Part shown: piece by piece, positions 16,048 to 23,217 of the stretch
Layout of the letters: each line of letters begins with the position of its first letter
Position numbering within the stretch: position 1 is the stretch's first letter
Virus record (IMG/VR): IMGVR_UViG_3300022205_000007
Coordinates: 1-40,740 of that record
Reading direction: 5' to 3' (one strand)
DNA: 40,740 nucleotides
DNA from: a virus
Program-made: the position numbers and the translations under genes
Notes under the pieces: model-generated
The model's database searches: none
What the model saw: the letters and a program-made list of their open reading frames with translations, nothing else
What the model was told of the DNA's origin: nothing

Positions 16048-16539
16048 TTAATCCAGTTTGTCTATAACTACTTCCTTAGCGCTAAGAAACCGCTCAAATT
16101 CGGCCTGTAAGTCACTGATTTTAGCACTACTGGCCGATATGCTAGTGGGCTGGTTGTTAAGTATCTGCCGTTTATCAAAGGCAATGCCCATGATCTTAGC
16201 TGCATCCATAGCTTTAACGTTATCCGTATCTAATTGTTTTTCAATAACTTTTCCAGACTTCTCAACCAATCGTTGAAACAGAGCATTATACTCAGGTTTT
16301 TTTTGTTCTTGCAGTTTATTTAGTAGCGCGTTCCACCACTCCGACTTAGACCATCCATACAGCGTAGGTTGAGGTATACCAGTCATTTGCGACAATCTAT
16401 TAAGATTGCCTACAGTCATATACTGCATAACAGCCGATTGTTTCTCTTCAACGGTATAATATGAGCCAACACAAGGTATAACAACACCTAAATAGTCATA
16501 AGGCAGTTTCTCTTCTAACCCTTTGCCTTGGTCACTCAT
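16048..16539 (-). CDS. terS: Terminase small subunit (probable)
   Basis: The 163-residue protein has an N-terminal helix-turn-helix (NLNRLSQMTGIPQPTLYGWSKSEWW, about 46-70). A helical middle follows, then a coiled C-terminal segment (KISDLQAEFERFL). This architecture fits podophage small terminases that recognise pac DNA. It is the second gene of a minus-strand unit heading toward terL, though 4 kb away. Another HTH regulator cannot be excluded. Confidence 0.62.
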   Translation of the reverse strand: MSDQGKGLEEKLPYDYLGVVIPCVGSYYTVEEKQSAVMQYMTVGNLNRLSQMTGIPQPTLYGWSKSEWWNALLNKLQEQKKPEYNALFQRLVEKSGKVIEKQLDTDNVKAMDAAKIMGIAFDKRQILNNQPTSISASSAKISDLQAEFERFLSAKEVVIDKLD

Positions 16540-16553
16540 AGAATAATAATCCT

Positions 16554-16727
16554 TTACTGGTTATCTGAGACAGTCTGACAGTATTCACAGACACGGTTTA
16601 CAGGTGCGCCGCAATTCCGGCAATTAGTGCGCTGGCCTGTTTGTATGGCCAGACGTTTAATAACTGACTTGGATTGTTGCGCTGATTGGTATGCGCTATA
16701 GGCTGATAATGCTAACGATGTCCACAT
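16554..16727 (-). CDS. 57-residue zinc-ribbon protein upstream of terS
   Basis: AGGGG lies six bases before the ATG. The N-terminus is helical (MWTSLALSAYSAYQSAQQSK) and the C-terminus has a four-cysteine ribbon, CRNCGAPVNRVCEYC. It is the first gene of the minus-strand late arm and faces the plus-strand operon across a shared regulatory region. Function unknown. Confidence 0.6.
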   Translation of the reverse strand: MWTSLALSAYSAYQSAQQSKSVIKRLAIQTGQRTNCRNCGAPVNRVCEYCQTVSDNQ

Positions 16728-16750
16728 AATATACCCCTATATGGTCAAAT

Positions 16751-16766
16751 TGTGACCGATATCACA
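16751..16766. promoter_or_regulatory. CRP-type binding site
   Basis: TGTGA-N6-TCACA is an exact match to both half-sites of the E. coli CRP operator. Its centre lies about 72 bases upstream of the predicted start of the plus-strand promoter at 16796-16824, a position used by class I CRP activation. A partly overlapping GGTCA-N5-TGACC repeat (16743-16757) could serve another regulator. Binding is inferred. Confidence 0.5.
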
Positions 16767-16795
16767 TTAATTAGTAAATTACTGGCAGATTGGTG

Positions 16796-16824
16796 TTGAC
16801 AGGTGGGCGCTCACGTGCATAATT
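16796..16824 (+). promoter_or_regulatory. Sigma70 promoter of the small-gene operon, with internal operator
   Basis: TTGACA at 16796-16801 and ATAATT at 16819-16824 are 17 bases apart; TGC precedes the -10. The spacer contains GTGGGCGCTCAC, a near-palindrome (10 of 12 positions symmetric). The same -35 and spacer start recur at 18241. It should drive the genes at 16867-18154. Confidence 0.7.
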
Positions 16825-16866
16825 AACTCATACGTTTAATTAATCACATACATGGAGCAAGCAACT

Positions 16867-17118
16867 ATGTCACTATTCAGACTTAAAAACGGTGTTGATC
16901 TGTCCAGATACGCTTTACATTGTGGCTATATCCAGGAACGGGACATTGAACCAGGGTTAACCCTTACTTTATGGCACGAAGGGGGGCCGTGTTACCACGT
17001 GCGCTTACATGACCATAATAATCATAATCGGATTTTTTGGCATGTAACCGAATCAATCACCGAAGCACGGAAGGTATACAAGTCTCTAACTTGTAGCATT
17101 AATGGAGCGTGCAAATAA
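16867..17118 (+). CDS. Small hypothetical protein, first gene of the plus-strand operon
   Basis: I start at the ATG at 16867 (83 residues), because GGAG lies nine bases upstream; the earlier ATG at 16852 has none. The product MSLFRLKNGVDLSRYALHCGYIQERD... includes a His-rich patch (VRLHDHNNHNRIFWH). No family is recognised. Its stop overlaps the next start (TAATG). Confidence 0.58.
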   Translation: MSLFRLKNGVDLSRYALHCGYIQERDIEPGLTLTLWHEGGPCYHVRLHDHNNHNRIFWHVTESITEARKVYKSLTCSINGACK

Positions 17119-17315
17119 TGATCAATCGCACCAAACAAAAATGGCAAGTCGGCGAAGTGGTAAAAGTCGGTTTCCTACGCCTTCGGATCATAGAACTTGA
17201 ACCGACCCCCGGTGATGGATTGCCCGATGCTTATATACTTTGCGGCCTTGGCGATAACTACACCCGCCGTTATAGGTTTGTACCGCATAACGGCCTGGAA
17301 CGATTAGACAAATAA
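17118..17315 (+). CDS. Small hypothetical beta-rich protein
   Basis: The 65-residue product from the ATG at 17118 (MINRTKQKWQVGEVVKVGFLRLRIIE...) looks like a small beta-barrel, ending YRFVPHNGLERL. GGAG lies ten bases upstream and the start overlaps the previous stop. Similar barrel-like small proteins are common in phage early operons. Function unknown. Confidence 0.58.
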   Translation: MINRTKQKWQVGEVVKVGFLRLRIIELEPTPGDGLPDAYILCGLGDNYTRRYRFVPHNGLERLDK

Positions 17316-17342
17316 CCCTTTAACTTACTGGAGTATAGAAAA

Positions 17343-17777
17343 ATGAGCGCTTATTTAGTAGATCCAAAACAAATTGGTATAATTGCGGCCTTTACTGAAA
17401 AAGCCGATATCCTTAAATATGCACCTTGCCATGGTTTAAACATATCTACCGGCGTAGAAGCTGCCGAATTTTTAGCCATAGGCAATATTATTTCAATAGA
17501 AACCCGCCACCCTGGAGAAGACGCGGCGAATCAGTTCCTAGACATTGATAACGCCGAATATATAGAACAAGCTAAGAATGAGACAAAACGCGCCCTTATT
17601 AGCTCTCAATTGCGCTCTAGTGGTTACATTGCCAAGCTGGCAGATAATTTAGAGTATCAATCGTGTGAATTTGATGAATATTACGCATCACCTGCTTACA
17701 CCGTTCTTACTGCTTTGCGTAAACATCTGGCTAGATCCTTGCCCGATTATGATTCATCCCCGTGGGGGCTTGATTAA
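17343..17777 (+). CDS. Conserved phage protein of unknown function
   Basis: The 144-residue protein begins MSAYLVDPKQIGIIAAF, a start I recognise from uncharacterised phage proteins. It contains helical stretches (AEYIEQAKNETKRALISSQLRS) and a DEYYASPAYTVLTALRKHL segment. GGAG lies upstream. It is part of the small-gene operon behind the CRP-associated promoter. No function is known. Confidence 0.65.
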   Translation: MSAYLVDPKQIGIIAAFTEKADILKYAPCHGLNISTGVEAAEFLAIGNIISIETRHPGEDAANQFLDIDNAEYIEQAKNETKRALISSQLRSSGYIAKLADNLEYQSCEFDEYYASPAYTVLTALRKHLARSLPDYDSSPWGLD

Positions 17778-17845
17778 TGGTTTCTATCGCCTACCTAACC
17801 GGACTAAGTATTGTATTTTTATTAGCCATTATTAATATGGGGTAA
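17777..17845 (+). CDS. 22-residue hydrophobic peptide
   Basis: A frame of 22 codons starts in a TAATG overlap with the previous gene, with GGGGG eight bases upstream. It encodes MVSIAYLTGLSIVFLLAIINMG, essentially a single membrane span. Its size makes it uncertain, but spacing and signals fit the surrounding operon. Confidence 0.33.
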   Translation: MVSIAYLTGLSIVFLLAIINMG

Positions 17846-17851
17846 AGTATC

Positions 17852-17998
17852 ATGGATAAACAAGCAATGATCGACGAAATACTTTTGGTATGTAAAGCAA
17901 ACAATGTTTATACATCTGGAGAATTGTTCTTTAGTTTGGTTTTTCGTACCGAATCCGAATTAATGACAATCTGCAAAGAACTACACATAAAAGTATAA
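17852..17998 (+). CDS. 48-residue helical protein
   Basis: GGGG lies nine bases before the ATG. The product MDKQAMIDEILLVCKANNVY... has a small helix-turn-helix-like outline (TSGELFFSLVFRTESELMTICKEL), as in mini regulators, though too short to assign. It follows the 22-residue frame by six bases. Confidence 0.48.
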   Translation: MDKQAMIDEILLVCKANNVYTSGELFFSLVFRTESELMTICKELHIKV

Positions 17999-18010
17999 AG
18001 GGATCAGACA

Positions 18011-18154
18011 ATGTACACTTTACAATTAACTTATTTTAACCCAATCAACCCGCGTATGACTGTCCGATTCACTTTTGAAACTTATGATATGTTCTGTAAG
18101 TGTTATTGGGGTGCGGTTTCTAATAATGCCGTGATGCTGATAGAATCCATTTAA
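18011..18154 (+). CDS. 47-residue hypothetical protein, last gene before a terminator
   Basis: AAGGG is placed upstream of the ATG. The product MYTLQLTYFNPINPRMTVRFTF... is aromatic-rich and beta-like. It precedes a strong terminator at 18181-18208, which closes this operon. Not recognised. Confidence 0.5.
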   Translation: MYTLQLTYFNPINPRMTVRFTFETYDMFCKCYWGAVSNNAVMLIESI

Positions 18155-18180
18155 TAACCATTTTCATGTTGTGCCCATTT

Positions 18181-18208
18181 GCCCGCGATTGTTGCGGGCT
18201 TTTTTTTT
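18181..18208 (+). terminator. Rho-independent terminator closing the first small-gene operon
   Basis: The perfect six-base-pair GC stem GCCCGC/GCGGGC with a seven-base loop is followed by nine T. It ends transcripts from the 16796 promoter just before the second promoter at 18241. Confidence 0.92.
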
Positions 18209-18240
18209 GCATTTATTTTGCAAATCGCCTATATAAAAGC

Positions 18241-18269
18241 TTGACAGGTGGGCGCTCACTCTCTATACT
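18241..18269 (+). promoter_or_regulatory. Second promoter sharing the -35/operator sequence
   Basis: TTGACA (18241-18246) and TATACT (18264-18269) are 17 bases apart. Bases 18241-18259 are identical to 16796-16814, including the GTGGGCGCTCAC near-palindrome. It drives the DUF932-type gene. The shared spacer points to a common regulator. Confidence 0.8.
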
Positions 18270-18303
18270 TCAGCCATAGTCAATCAAAAAGAGGAAAAAT
18301 ACA

Positions 18304-19311
18304 ATGTTCAGCGATTTATTAAACCAATCAGTTAAATCAAGTTTTGACGCTAATTCATACAATAGCGTTTATGTTCCGCCCTTAACCTTAACCCATAAAA
18401 TGGGCGGTGTTTATGCCTTGAATGAGCCAAGCAGGGAATTAAGCACAATTCAAACATTAGCCGGTCATGATTTTAGTGTTGATATGGTCCCAGTTCACTT
18501 GGCTAACGGTACTGAAGTTCCAGACAAGCGAATTGCCGTTGATGATAACGGCTCTATGCTTGGTAACGGGATCGTAAGTAATAACTATATGCCTTGCCAG
18601 CCTAGCGAATTGTATTCGTTAGCTGGCCACATGCTTGGTCTGGATGACGAAATGACCATTACCGATGTAGTGACTTCTCGAAATAAAAACATGATAGGCT
18701 TACAATTGAATAAGGGTTCATGGTCCCCAACTGGAGAATTTGGCGACCGATTAGAAAACAATCTATTATTATTGACCACTTTCGACGGCACCAAACCTAC
18801 AAGCATACGAACAATCAATTTTCGTCCTAAATGTTCCAATCAATACGCGGCCACTAAACAGTTAGCTTCAATCCGTCATACGTCGCGATCAGATCAGCGT
18901 ATATTCGAATTGCGTAGACTTTTGACCGTAGTTACTCAACAAATCGAACACACAAATGAGCAAATCCAGGCGCTGGTTTATAAGGCAATGTCTAAAAAAT
19001 CAGCGTCCAAATGGTTTTCTGATTTGCTTTTAAGTGGTAAAGACTTGGCCGATATGGAAGGCCGCGCCAAAACGGTACACGATAACAAATTGAGTGATTT
19101 TGAACGGATCTTGCGCACTGGGGCAGGCTACGAAGCCGGAGAAAACACCGCATATGCCGCATTCAATGCCTTGACTAATTACTGTACCCACGAAAGAGCG
19201 ACACGATCATCTGAAAACACCGATGAAAATGAAGCACGCTGGGATTCAAATCTATTCGGGAGCGCGGCAAGCTTTGCTCAAAGTGGCTTTGATCGATTGG
19301 TTAAAATGTAA
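18304..19311 (+). CDS. DUF932-family phage/plasmid-like protein
   Basis: The 335-residue protein shows the DUF932 (TIGR03299-like) pattern. It has an N-terminal region with IAVDDNGSMLGNGIVSNNYMPCQP, a middle NNLLLLTTFDGTKPTSIRTINFRPKCSNQYAAT, and the C-terminal signature GENTAYAAFNALTNYCTHER... with LFGSAASF. The family is common on phages and plasmids and its biochemical role is not established. GAGG lies upstream. It is a single-gene unit with its own promoter and terminator. Confidence 0.82.
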   Translation: MFSDLLNQSVKSSFDANSYNSVYVPPLTLTHKMGGVYALNEPSRELSTIQTLAGHDFSVDMVPVHLANGTEVPDKRIAVDDNGSMLGNGIVSNNYMPCQPSELYSLAGHMLGLDDEMTITDVVTSRNKNMIGLQLNKGSWSPTGEFGDRLENNLLLLTTFDGTKPTSIRTINFRPKCSNQYAATKQLASIRHTSRSDQRIFELRRLLTVVTQQIEHTNEQIQALVYKAMSKKSASKWFSDLLLSGKDLADMEGRAKTVHDNKLSDFERILRTGAGYEAGENTAYAAFNALTNYCTHERATRSSENTDENEARWDSNLFGSAASFAQSGFDRLVKM

Positions 19312-19313
19312 AT

Positions 19314-19343
19314 AAAAAGGGGGGATTAATTCCCCCCTTTATT
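19314..19343. terminator. Terminator after the DUF932 gene
   Basis: AAAGGGGGGA pairs with TTCCCCCCTTT around a TTAAT-type loop, three bases after the stop codon. The symmetric A and T flanks would let it act on both strands, but only plus-strand transcription is expected here. Confidence 0.82.
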
Positions 19344-19469
19344 AACTTGATACCAATTATAAGTATACCTTTAATATAGGTTTTTCTCGGTACTAAGTCA
19401 AATAATTTAGTGAGCACTCTCGGTTATGATATGCTATTATAATTAATATTAATTAAATGGAATGAATTA

Positions 19470-19733
19470 ATGTTTACAACAAAAATAAATGATAGTAATT
19501 GTCCGGTTTGCGGTTATGAATTAAATAGACTTAGTTCTATTACGCATGAAGAAAAACCGCGACCTGGAGATTGTACAGTGTGTCTTAAATGTACATCATT
19601 TCTGTTGATAACTGACACCTTCGGCCATGCATTAATGTCTGACAAACAAATAGCAGAACTACCTGGAAAAATACGTTACCAACTTTTTCACATAAGGGAA
19701 TTAATTAATGTTTCACGTACCAGAAAAATATAG
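19470..19733 (+). CDS. Small zinc-binding protein
   Basis: The 87-residue protein has C11xxC14 and C35xxCxxC41, a zinc-ribbon pattern often seen in phage early proteins. A TATAAT at 19438-19443 may be part of its promoter, though no good -35 is visible. It overlaps the next gene by 26 bases. Confidence 0.58.
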   Translation: MFTTKINDSNCPVCGYELNRLSSITHEEKPRPGDCTVCLKCTSFLLITDTFGHALMSDKQIAELPGKIRYQLFHIRELINVSRTRKI

Positions 19734-20052
19734 GGTTCAAGGGCATAGCTCTTTCGGTAACAACGGCGCGTTTTTTATTATGGATAAAACACTATTGCAC
19801 CCCTTGAATATAATAGCCAGTGACGGCGAAGGATGGGAACATGTAAGCGTGTCGTTAAAAAACCGCACACCGGTATGGTTTGAAATGTGTTTTGTTAAAG
19901 AATTATTTTGGGATTCTGAAGACACAGTAATTCAATACCATCCACCAAAATCCGAATATGTCAATTGTCATCCGTTTTGTCTCCATTTGTGGCGACCCAT
20001 AGACGGACAAATTATATTACCACCGTCCTACATGGTAGGACCGAAAGAGTAA
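19708..20052 (+). CDS. Conserved phage protein, DUF7694-like
   Basis: The 114-residue protein contains LNIIASDGEGWEHVSVSLKNR, VWFEMCFVKELFW and VIQYHPPKSEYVNCHPFCLHLWRP. This set of motifs is widely conserved in phage genomes (I recall it as DUF7694). The conserved His/Trp/Glu residues suggest a metal-binding or enzymatic site, but no activity is known. AAGGGA precedes the ATG. Confidence 0.68.
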   Translation: MFHVPEKYRVQGHSSFGNNGAFFIMDKTLLHPLNIIASDGEGWEHVSVSLKNRTPVWFEMCFVKELFWDSEDTVIQYHPPKSEYVNCHPFCLHLWRPIDGQIILPPSYMVGPKE

Positions 20053-20053
20053 A

Positions 20054-20083
20054 ACTATGGCTAAAAAAACTATGGCTAAAAAA
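20054..20083 (+). repeat. 15-base tandem duplication containing a start codon
   Basis: ACTATGGCTAAAAAA occurs twice in tandem, so the gene beginning here has two in-frame ATGs (20057 and 20072) giving MAKKT-MAKKV. It is a recent-looking in-frame duplication that preserves the reading frame. Confidence 0.8.
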
Positions 20084-20248
20084 GTACTCACGAAAGAACA
20101 GCGCTACGTGTTAAATATGCGAACCAATGGATTTGTGCGTAAGTCTGTATGGGTCCATAAGGACGACTGGCAAATGTTAATCATTTATTTAAAGTCATTA
20201 AGAAAGATTCGACGAAACAAGGAAATTCGACAAAGCAAAAAGGATTGA
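20057..20248 (+). CDS. Small basic protein with duplicated start
   Basis: The 63-residue protein (MAKKTMAKKVLTKEQRY...) is Lys/Arg-rich with a WVHKDDWQMLIIYLKSLRKIRR helix. That fits nucleic-acid binding, but no family is recognised. The second ATG at 20072 may be an alternative start produced by the tandem duplication. Confidence 0.5.
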   Translation: MAKKTMAKKVLTKEQRYVLNMRTNGFVRKSVWVHKDDWQMLIIYLKSLRKIRRNKEIRQSKKD

Positions 20249-20250
20249 TT

Positions 20251-20688
20251 ATGCATTGTTCATGTGGTGGTGAATATCAAACTATTAAGCAGGATGAATT
20301 AATAACGACCCACAAACAAAAGCAATATAACCTGTTTGATGATAGAGATATAAACATATTGATTTGTAATCAATGCAGGGAATTGCACCCTGTATTAAGT
20401 ACCTATTTAGACCTTAATTTACACCTGCTTTTTTTGGATAAATCAAAATCCATTCTTGACAAGTATTATCCAATTATCCAATTTTTTTGGATAGGAAACA
20501 ATTTTATGCTTGGTTTACTTTTTGCAAGTATTTTTCTTTTCCCTTCGCTGGCTCCAGCATTAAGTTATAGCGTCATGATTGTAGCAGTATTTTTCTTTAT
20601 AGCCATTATTCCATTCACTATAAAAATAATAAGTTACAATATTCTTTTAAAGAATCGACCACATGTTGATATAAAGGTAAAGCAATGA
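20251..20688 (+). CDS. Membrane protein with N-terminal zinc motif
   Basis: I start at the ATG at 20251 (145 residues), since AAGGA lies upstream. The N-terminus has CSCGG and a later ICNQC pair, forming a cysteine zinc site. Residues about 80-130 hold two membrane spans (FMLGLLFASIFLF; SVMIVAVFFFIAIIPFTIKI). A membrane-anchored zinc ribbon is unusual in phages; function unknown. Its stop overlaps the next start. Confidence 0.6.
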   Translation: MHCSCGGEYQTIKQDELITTHKQKQYNLFDDRDINILICNQCRELHPVLSTYLDLNLHLLFLDKSKSILDKYYPIIQFFWIGNNFMLGLLFASIFLFPSLAPALSYSVMIVAVFFFIAIIPFTIKIISYNILLKNRPHVDIKVKQ

Positions 20689-21077
20689 GACCTTTCTATT
20701 TTATCTTAGTTAATAAAAAACCTGTTGTCTCTAATAGAGATCAATGGGCGGATTTATTTGAATTCCATAACAGACGCGTAAGAATAACTTACCTATTAGA
20801 TTGCTATGTCTCCACTGTTTTTTTAGGATTTGATCATAGCTTTAGTGATAACGGTCCGCCATTGCTATTTGAAACAATGGTTTTCGATGATACAGAAGAA
20901 AAATACATGTCTCGCTATTCGACCTGGGATCAAGCCGTATTGGGTCACACTATCACAGTAAAGCATATTCAACATACTTCAACCCGCGAAGTTATAGCCT
21001 ATGTTGGTGCAGTTTTTGGCATTATGCTAATGATTAATTCTCTTCACACTCTTTTTCAATTAACCCTTAAGATTTAA
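20685..21077 (+). CDS. Conserved phage protein with C-terminal membrane span
   Basis: The 130-residue protein has motifs seen across phages: MRPFYFILVNKKPV, NRRVRITYLLDCYVSTVFLGFDHSF, PLLFETMVFDD and YSTWDQAVLGH. Homologues usually end after the GH motif. Here a C-terminal hydrophobic segment (VIAYVGAVFGIMLMI) is added. No function is established. The ATG overlaps the previous stop. Confidence 0.65.
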   Translation: MRPFYFILVNKKPVVSNRDQWADLFEFHNRRVRITYLLDCYVSTVFLGFDHSFSDNGPPLLFETMVFDDTEEKYMSRYSTWDQAVLGHTITVKHIQHTSTREVIAYVGAVFGIMLMINSLHTLFQLTLKI

Positions 21078-21100
21078 CTAACCTGGACGATAACAATATT

Positions 21101-21277
21101 ATGATTAAATGGTTTCTGATTTTATTAATCCCTATCCTTAACTATCTGGATATAATCGACTGGAACATGTGGCTAGTCTTTACACCGTTTTGGATTTATT
21201 TAGTGCATCGATATGTGACTAAATACATTAGATTTGTAAAGGAAGTCAAACGGGTTACGGGTTACTCATTACATTAA
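21101..21277 (+). CDS. 58-residue two-span membrane protein
   Basis: The frame encodes MIKWFLILLIPILNYLDI, a short loop, WLVFTPFWIYLVHRY and a basic tail. Two membrane spans are clear. The ribosome-binding site is weak. It is the last plus-strand gene of this arm and its stop directly abuts the stop of the Q-like gene on the other strand. Confidence 0.55.
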   Translation: MIKWFLILLIPILNYLDIIDWNMWLVFTPFWIYLVHRYVTKYIRFVKEVKRVTGYSLH

Positions 21278-21667
21278 TTATAAATTGTGCTTTGTTACTA
21301 CCGCATAAATACCACGCAGCGCCGATATTGCTTCATTGCGTTTAATTGTGTACGTTTTTACAGAGCAATTCAACACCGACGCGGCGACCGAATTAATTAA
21401 TCTTTCCACGTAGGTTAATTCCAGGCAGATTATATATTCCTTTGGCAAGTATGCCAGCATTAACAAATCCAATTTTTCTGCTATCGAATCCTTATAGATT
21501 GGGGTTACGTTTCTTTGTTTCTCTAAAGGCGTTTCAAATTGAGAAGACACATAGTTTAGATTTGCTTTTTTTGCGGACCGTTGCCAGTTACCCCATTGCC
21601 GTAGCATTTCAATCATTGAATCGCGATCAATCATCGAATGATTTTTTTTCAATACATTACCTAACAT
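21278..21667 (-). CDS. Q-type antitermination / late regulator
   Basis: The 129-residue protein has an N-terminal MIEMLRQWGNWQRSAKK segment and a C-terminal sigma-region-4-like part (YLPKEYIICLELTYVERLINSVAASVLNCSVKTYTIKRNEAISALRGI). This is the outline of the phage antitermination protein Q family. It sits at the distal end of the replication operon, as Q does in lambdoid phages. It would activate the late arm. Its target site is not identified. It overlaps the RuvC-like gene by seven bases. Confidence 0.72.
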   Translation of the reverse strand: MLGNVLKKNHSMIDRDSMIEMLRQWGNWQRSAKKANLNYVSSQFETPLEKQRNVTPIYKDSIAEKLDLLMLAYLPKEYIICLELTYVERLINSVAASVLNCSVKTYTIKRNEAISALRGIYAVVTKHNL

Positions 21668-22125
21668 TGCTCTAGTCCATACTTTGCAATCAATAAAGCT
21701 TCTGCTCTATTGTGATCCTTTACACGGCTTAATGGTGCATTAGGAAATAATTGAATCGCTTTAGCTCTCACAATTTCTTTATCGGATTTTAGTTGGTATT
21801 TCTTTTTCCACGTTTGTGGCGTAATAATCTCAACAGCGAAACCCATCACAGAACACACGGCGCGAATACTTCCGAAGGTATCACCCATGGAAAACATACT
21901 GGCTACACCTTGTCCCGGCATAGACGCAGTGCGCTCCAAAAATATTGGCCCATCATTGTGATGCATTAATAAAATCTCACTTAATCCATTTGGGTTTATC
22001 ATCTTTTTAATTTTTGATGTCCCTTTACCATTAGCCATAATGGGCAAATCATACACCGCATAATCACCGTTATCGTTAACAACAGCGACTGCACCTGTAA
22101 TACCTGGATCTATGCCGATGGCCAT
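21661..22125 (-). CDS. RuvC-like Holliday-junction resolvase
   Basis: From the ATG at 22125 (154 residues, AAAGGG five bases upstream) the protein starts MAIGIDPGITGAVAVV, with the first catalytic Asp at residue 6. It continues with IFLERTASMPGQGVASMFSMGDTFGSIRA (second acid Glu) and ends with KDHNRAEALLIAKYG, the third acidic site. This is the RuvC/RNase H-fold resolvase pattern. It should cut recombination intermediates or branched DNA before packaging. Confidence 0.88.
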   Translation of the reverse strand: MAIGIDPGITGAVAVVNDNGDYAVYDLPIMANGKGTSKIKKMINPNGLSEILLMHHNDGPIFLERTASMPGQGVASMFSMGDTFGSIRAVCSVMGFAVEIITPQTWKKKYQLKSDKEIVRAKAIQLFPNAPLSRVKDHNRAEALLIAKYGLEQC

Positions 22126-22346
22126 TTTGACCCTTTGATTTTTTGTTGGCCCCAATTATAAAATTCTGTTTGTTTCCATAATTCCTGTTTTGTTTTTGTA
22201 ATTACCACATTGTTCATTATAGATATAGCGAATTGACCTTCCATTATGACAATACGGCAATTTCGTATAATCAAGGGCACTGTTACATCGCTAATAGTCA
22301 TCGGTAATTGTGGTTTAATAGCTTGTTCATATTCTTGATGATTCAT
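22110..22346 (-). CDS. Small hypothetical protein in the replication operon
   Basis: The 78-residue protein (MNHQEYEQAIKPQLPMTISDVTVPLIIRNCRIVI...) overlaps the HNH gene by four bases and the RuvC-like start by 16 bases. It is conserved in style (beta-rich centre, Trp-containing C-terminus) but I do not recognise its family. Confidence 0.55.
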   Translation of the reverse strand: MNHQEYEQAIKPQLPMTISDVTVPLIIRNCRIVIMEGQFAISIMNNVVITKTKQELWKQTEFYNWGQQKIKGSKWPSA

Positions 22347-23017
22347 TCTTTATAGCCTCTTGGTAAAAATCGAATTAAGTCATGATCAACACACCATTGA
22401 TATAATACATTCGGCGGAACTTCTCTAAAGCCTGAATAATTACCTAGCTGTTTTAATAATGCTTGCTTGGCCCACTTAACGACATATTCACCGCGTTTCT
22501 TTTCAAACCATTCACGCGGTTTTAAGCTGGTTTCCCCTTCGTTATGCTGTTTAGTATGTTCCGCATGAGTCAAAGGTATGCAAGCATAGGGCGGTTTATA
22601 ACCGGTTCCTGAATCCGTGGAGCGCCTAACGTGCGCGGCCTCGCAACGTCCGTCACCATTAATATATTCGCTGTATTCATTACTGATTGCTGATGGCTGT
22701 AATTGAATCCACTTTCGGAATTGTTCGTCTGTTCCAATAGCCTTAAGTACATCGGGAGCATAAAAGAATCCATTTCGATAAAGTTGTCGCGCTATCATTC
22801 CATAGTCTTCTTCAGTTTCTTTTTGCTCAAGAATATCGCCTTTGGATATCACACAATTTAGTATATGCTGGCTTTTATCGTTTGGTGCATCCAATCCACG
22901 GAAAGCTTCAAGCGGATCGCCTTCACCATCCCATAATCGGATTGTTAAGTATTTACCCCTTGGCCTGGATTCACCCCAACCTAATATTTGTATTTCACCG
23001 TAATATAAAACGTCCAT
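22343..23017 (-). CDS. HNH-superfamily nuclease (Ref/DUF968-like)
   Basis: The 224-residue protein has a C-terminal half with GRCEAAHVRRSTDSGTGYKPPYACIPLTHAEHTKQHNEG. The Cys/His spacing is that of HNH nucleases related to P1 Ref and DUF968 proteins. Ref is a RecA-dependent nuclease, so a recombination role fits its neighbours. The N-terminal 70 residues (ILGWGESRPRGKYLTIRLWDG) form a separate small domain. Confidence 0.72.
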   Translation of the reverse strand: MDVLYYGEIQILGWGESRPRGKYLTIRLWDGEGDPLEAFRGLDAPNDKSQHILNCVISKGDILEQKETEEDYGMIARQLYRNGFFYAPDVLKAIGTDEQFRKWIQLQPSAISNEYSEYINGDGRCEAAHVRRSTDSGTGYKPPYACIPLTHAEHTKQHNEGETSLKPREWFEKKRGEYVVKWAKQALLKQLGNYSGFREVPPNVLYQWCVDHDLIRFLPRGYKE

Positions 23018-23052
23018 TTTTAATCCTAATGTGTCACGTGGAACAATTCATT

Positions 23053-23217
23053 TCATTTAATAATTTCCATTTCTAATACATCGGCGTGAAATTCATCCTT
23101 AAGTTGCTTTAATAACAAAACATCCTTTTTGTTCATTTCCGCTATGATTTCTTTTTTTCGCGCCTTATCGATCATTTGCCAATTAAACTCCAGCGGATTG
23201 TCTTTCCAACAATTCAT
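23053..23217 (-). CDS. 54-residue helical protein
   Basis: The ATG at 23217 overlaps the stop of the upstream gene (ATGA). The product MNCWKDNPLEFNWQMIDKARKKEII... is charged and helical. It lies in the replication operon, and 35 bases separate it from the HNH gene. Not recognised. Confidence 0.5.
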   Translation of the reverse strand: MNCWKDNPLEFNWQMIDKARKKEIIAEMNKKDVLLLKQLKDEFHADVLEMEIIK

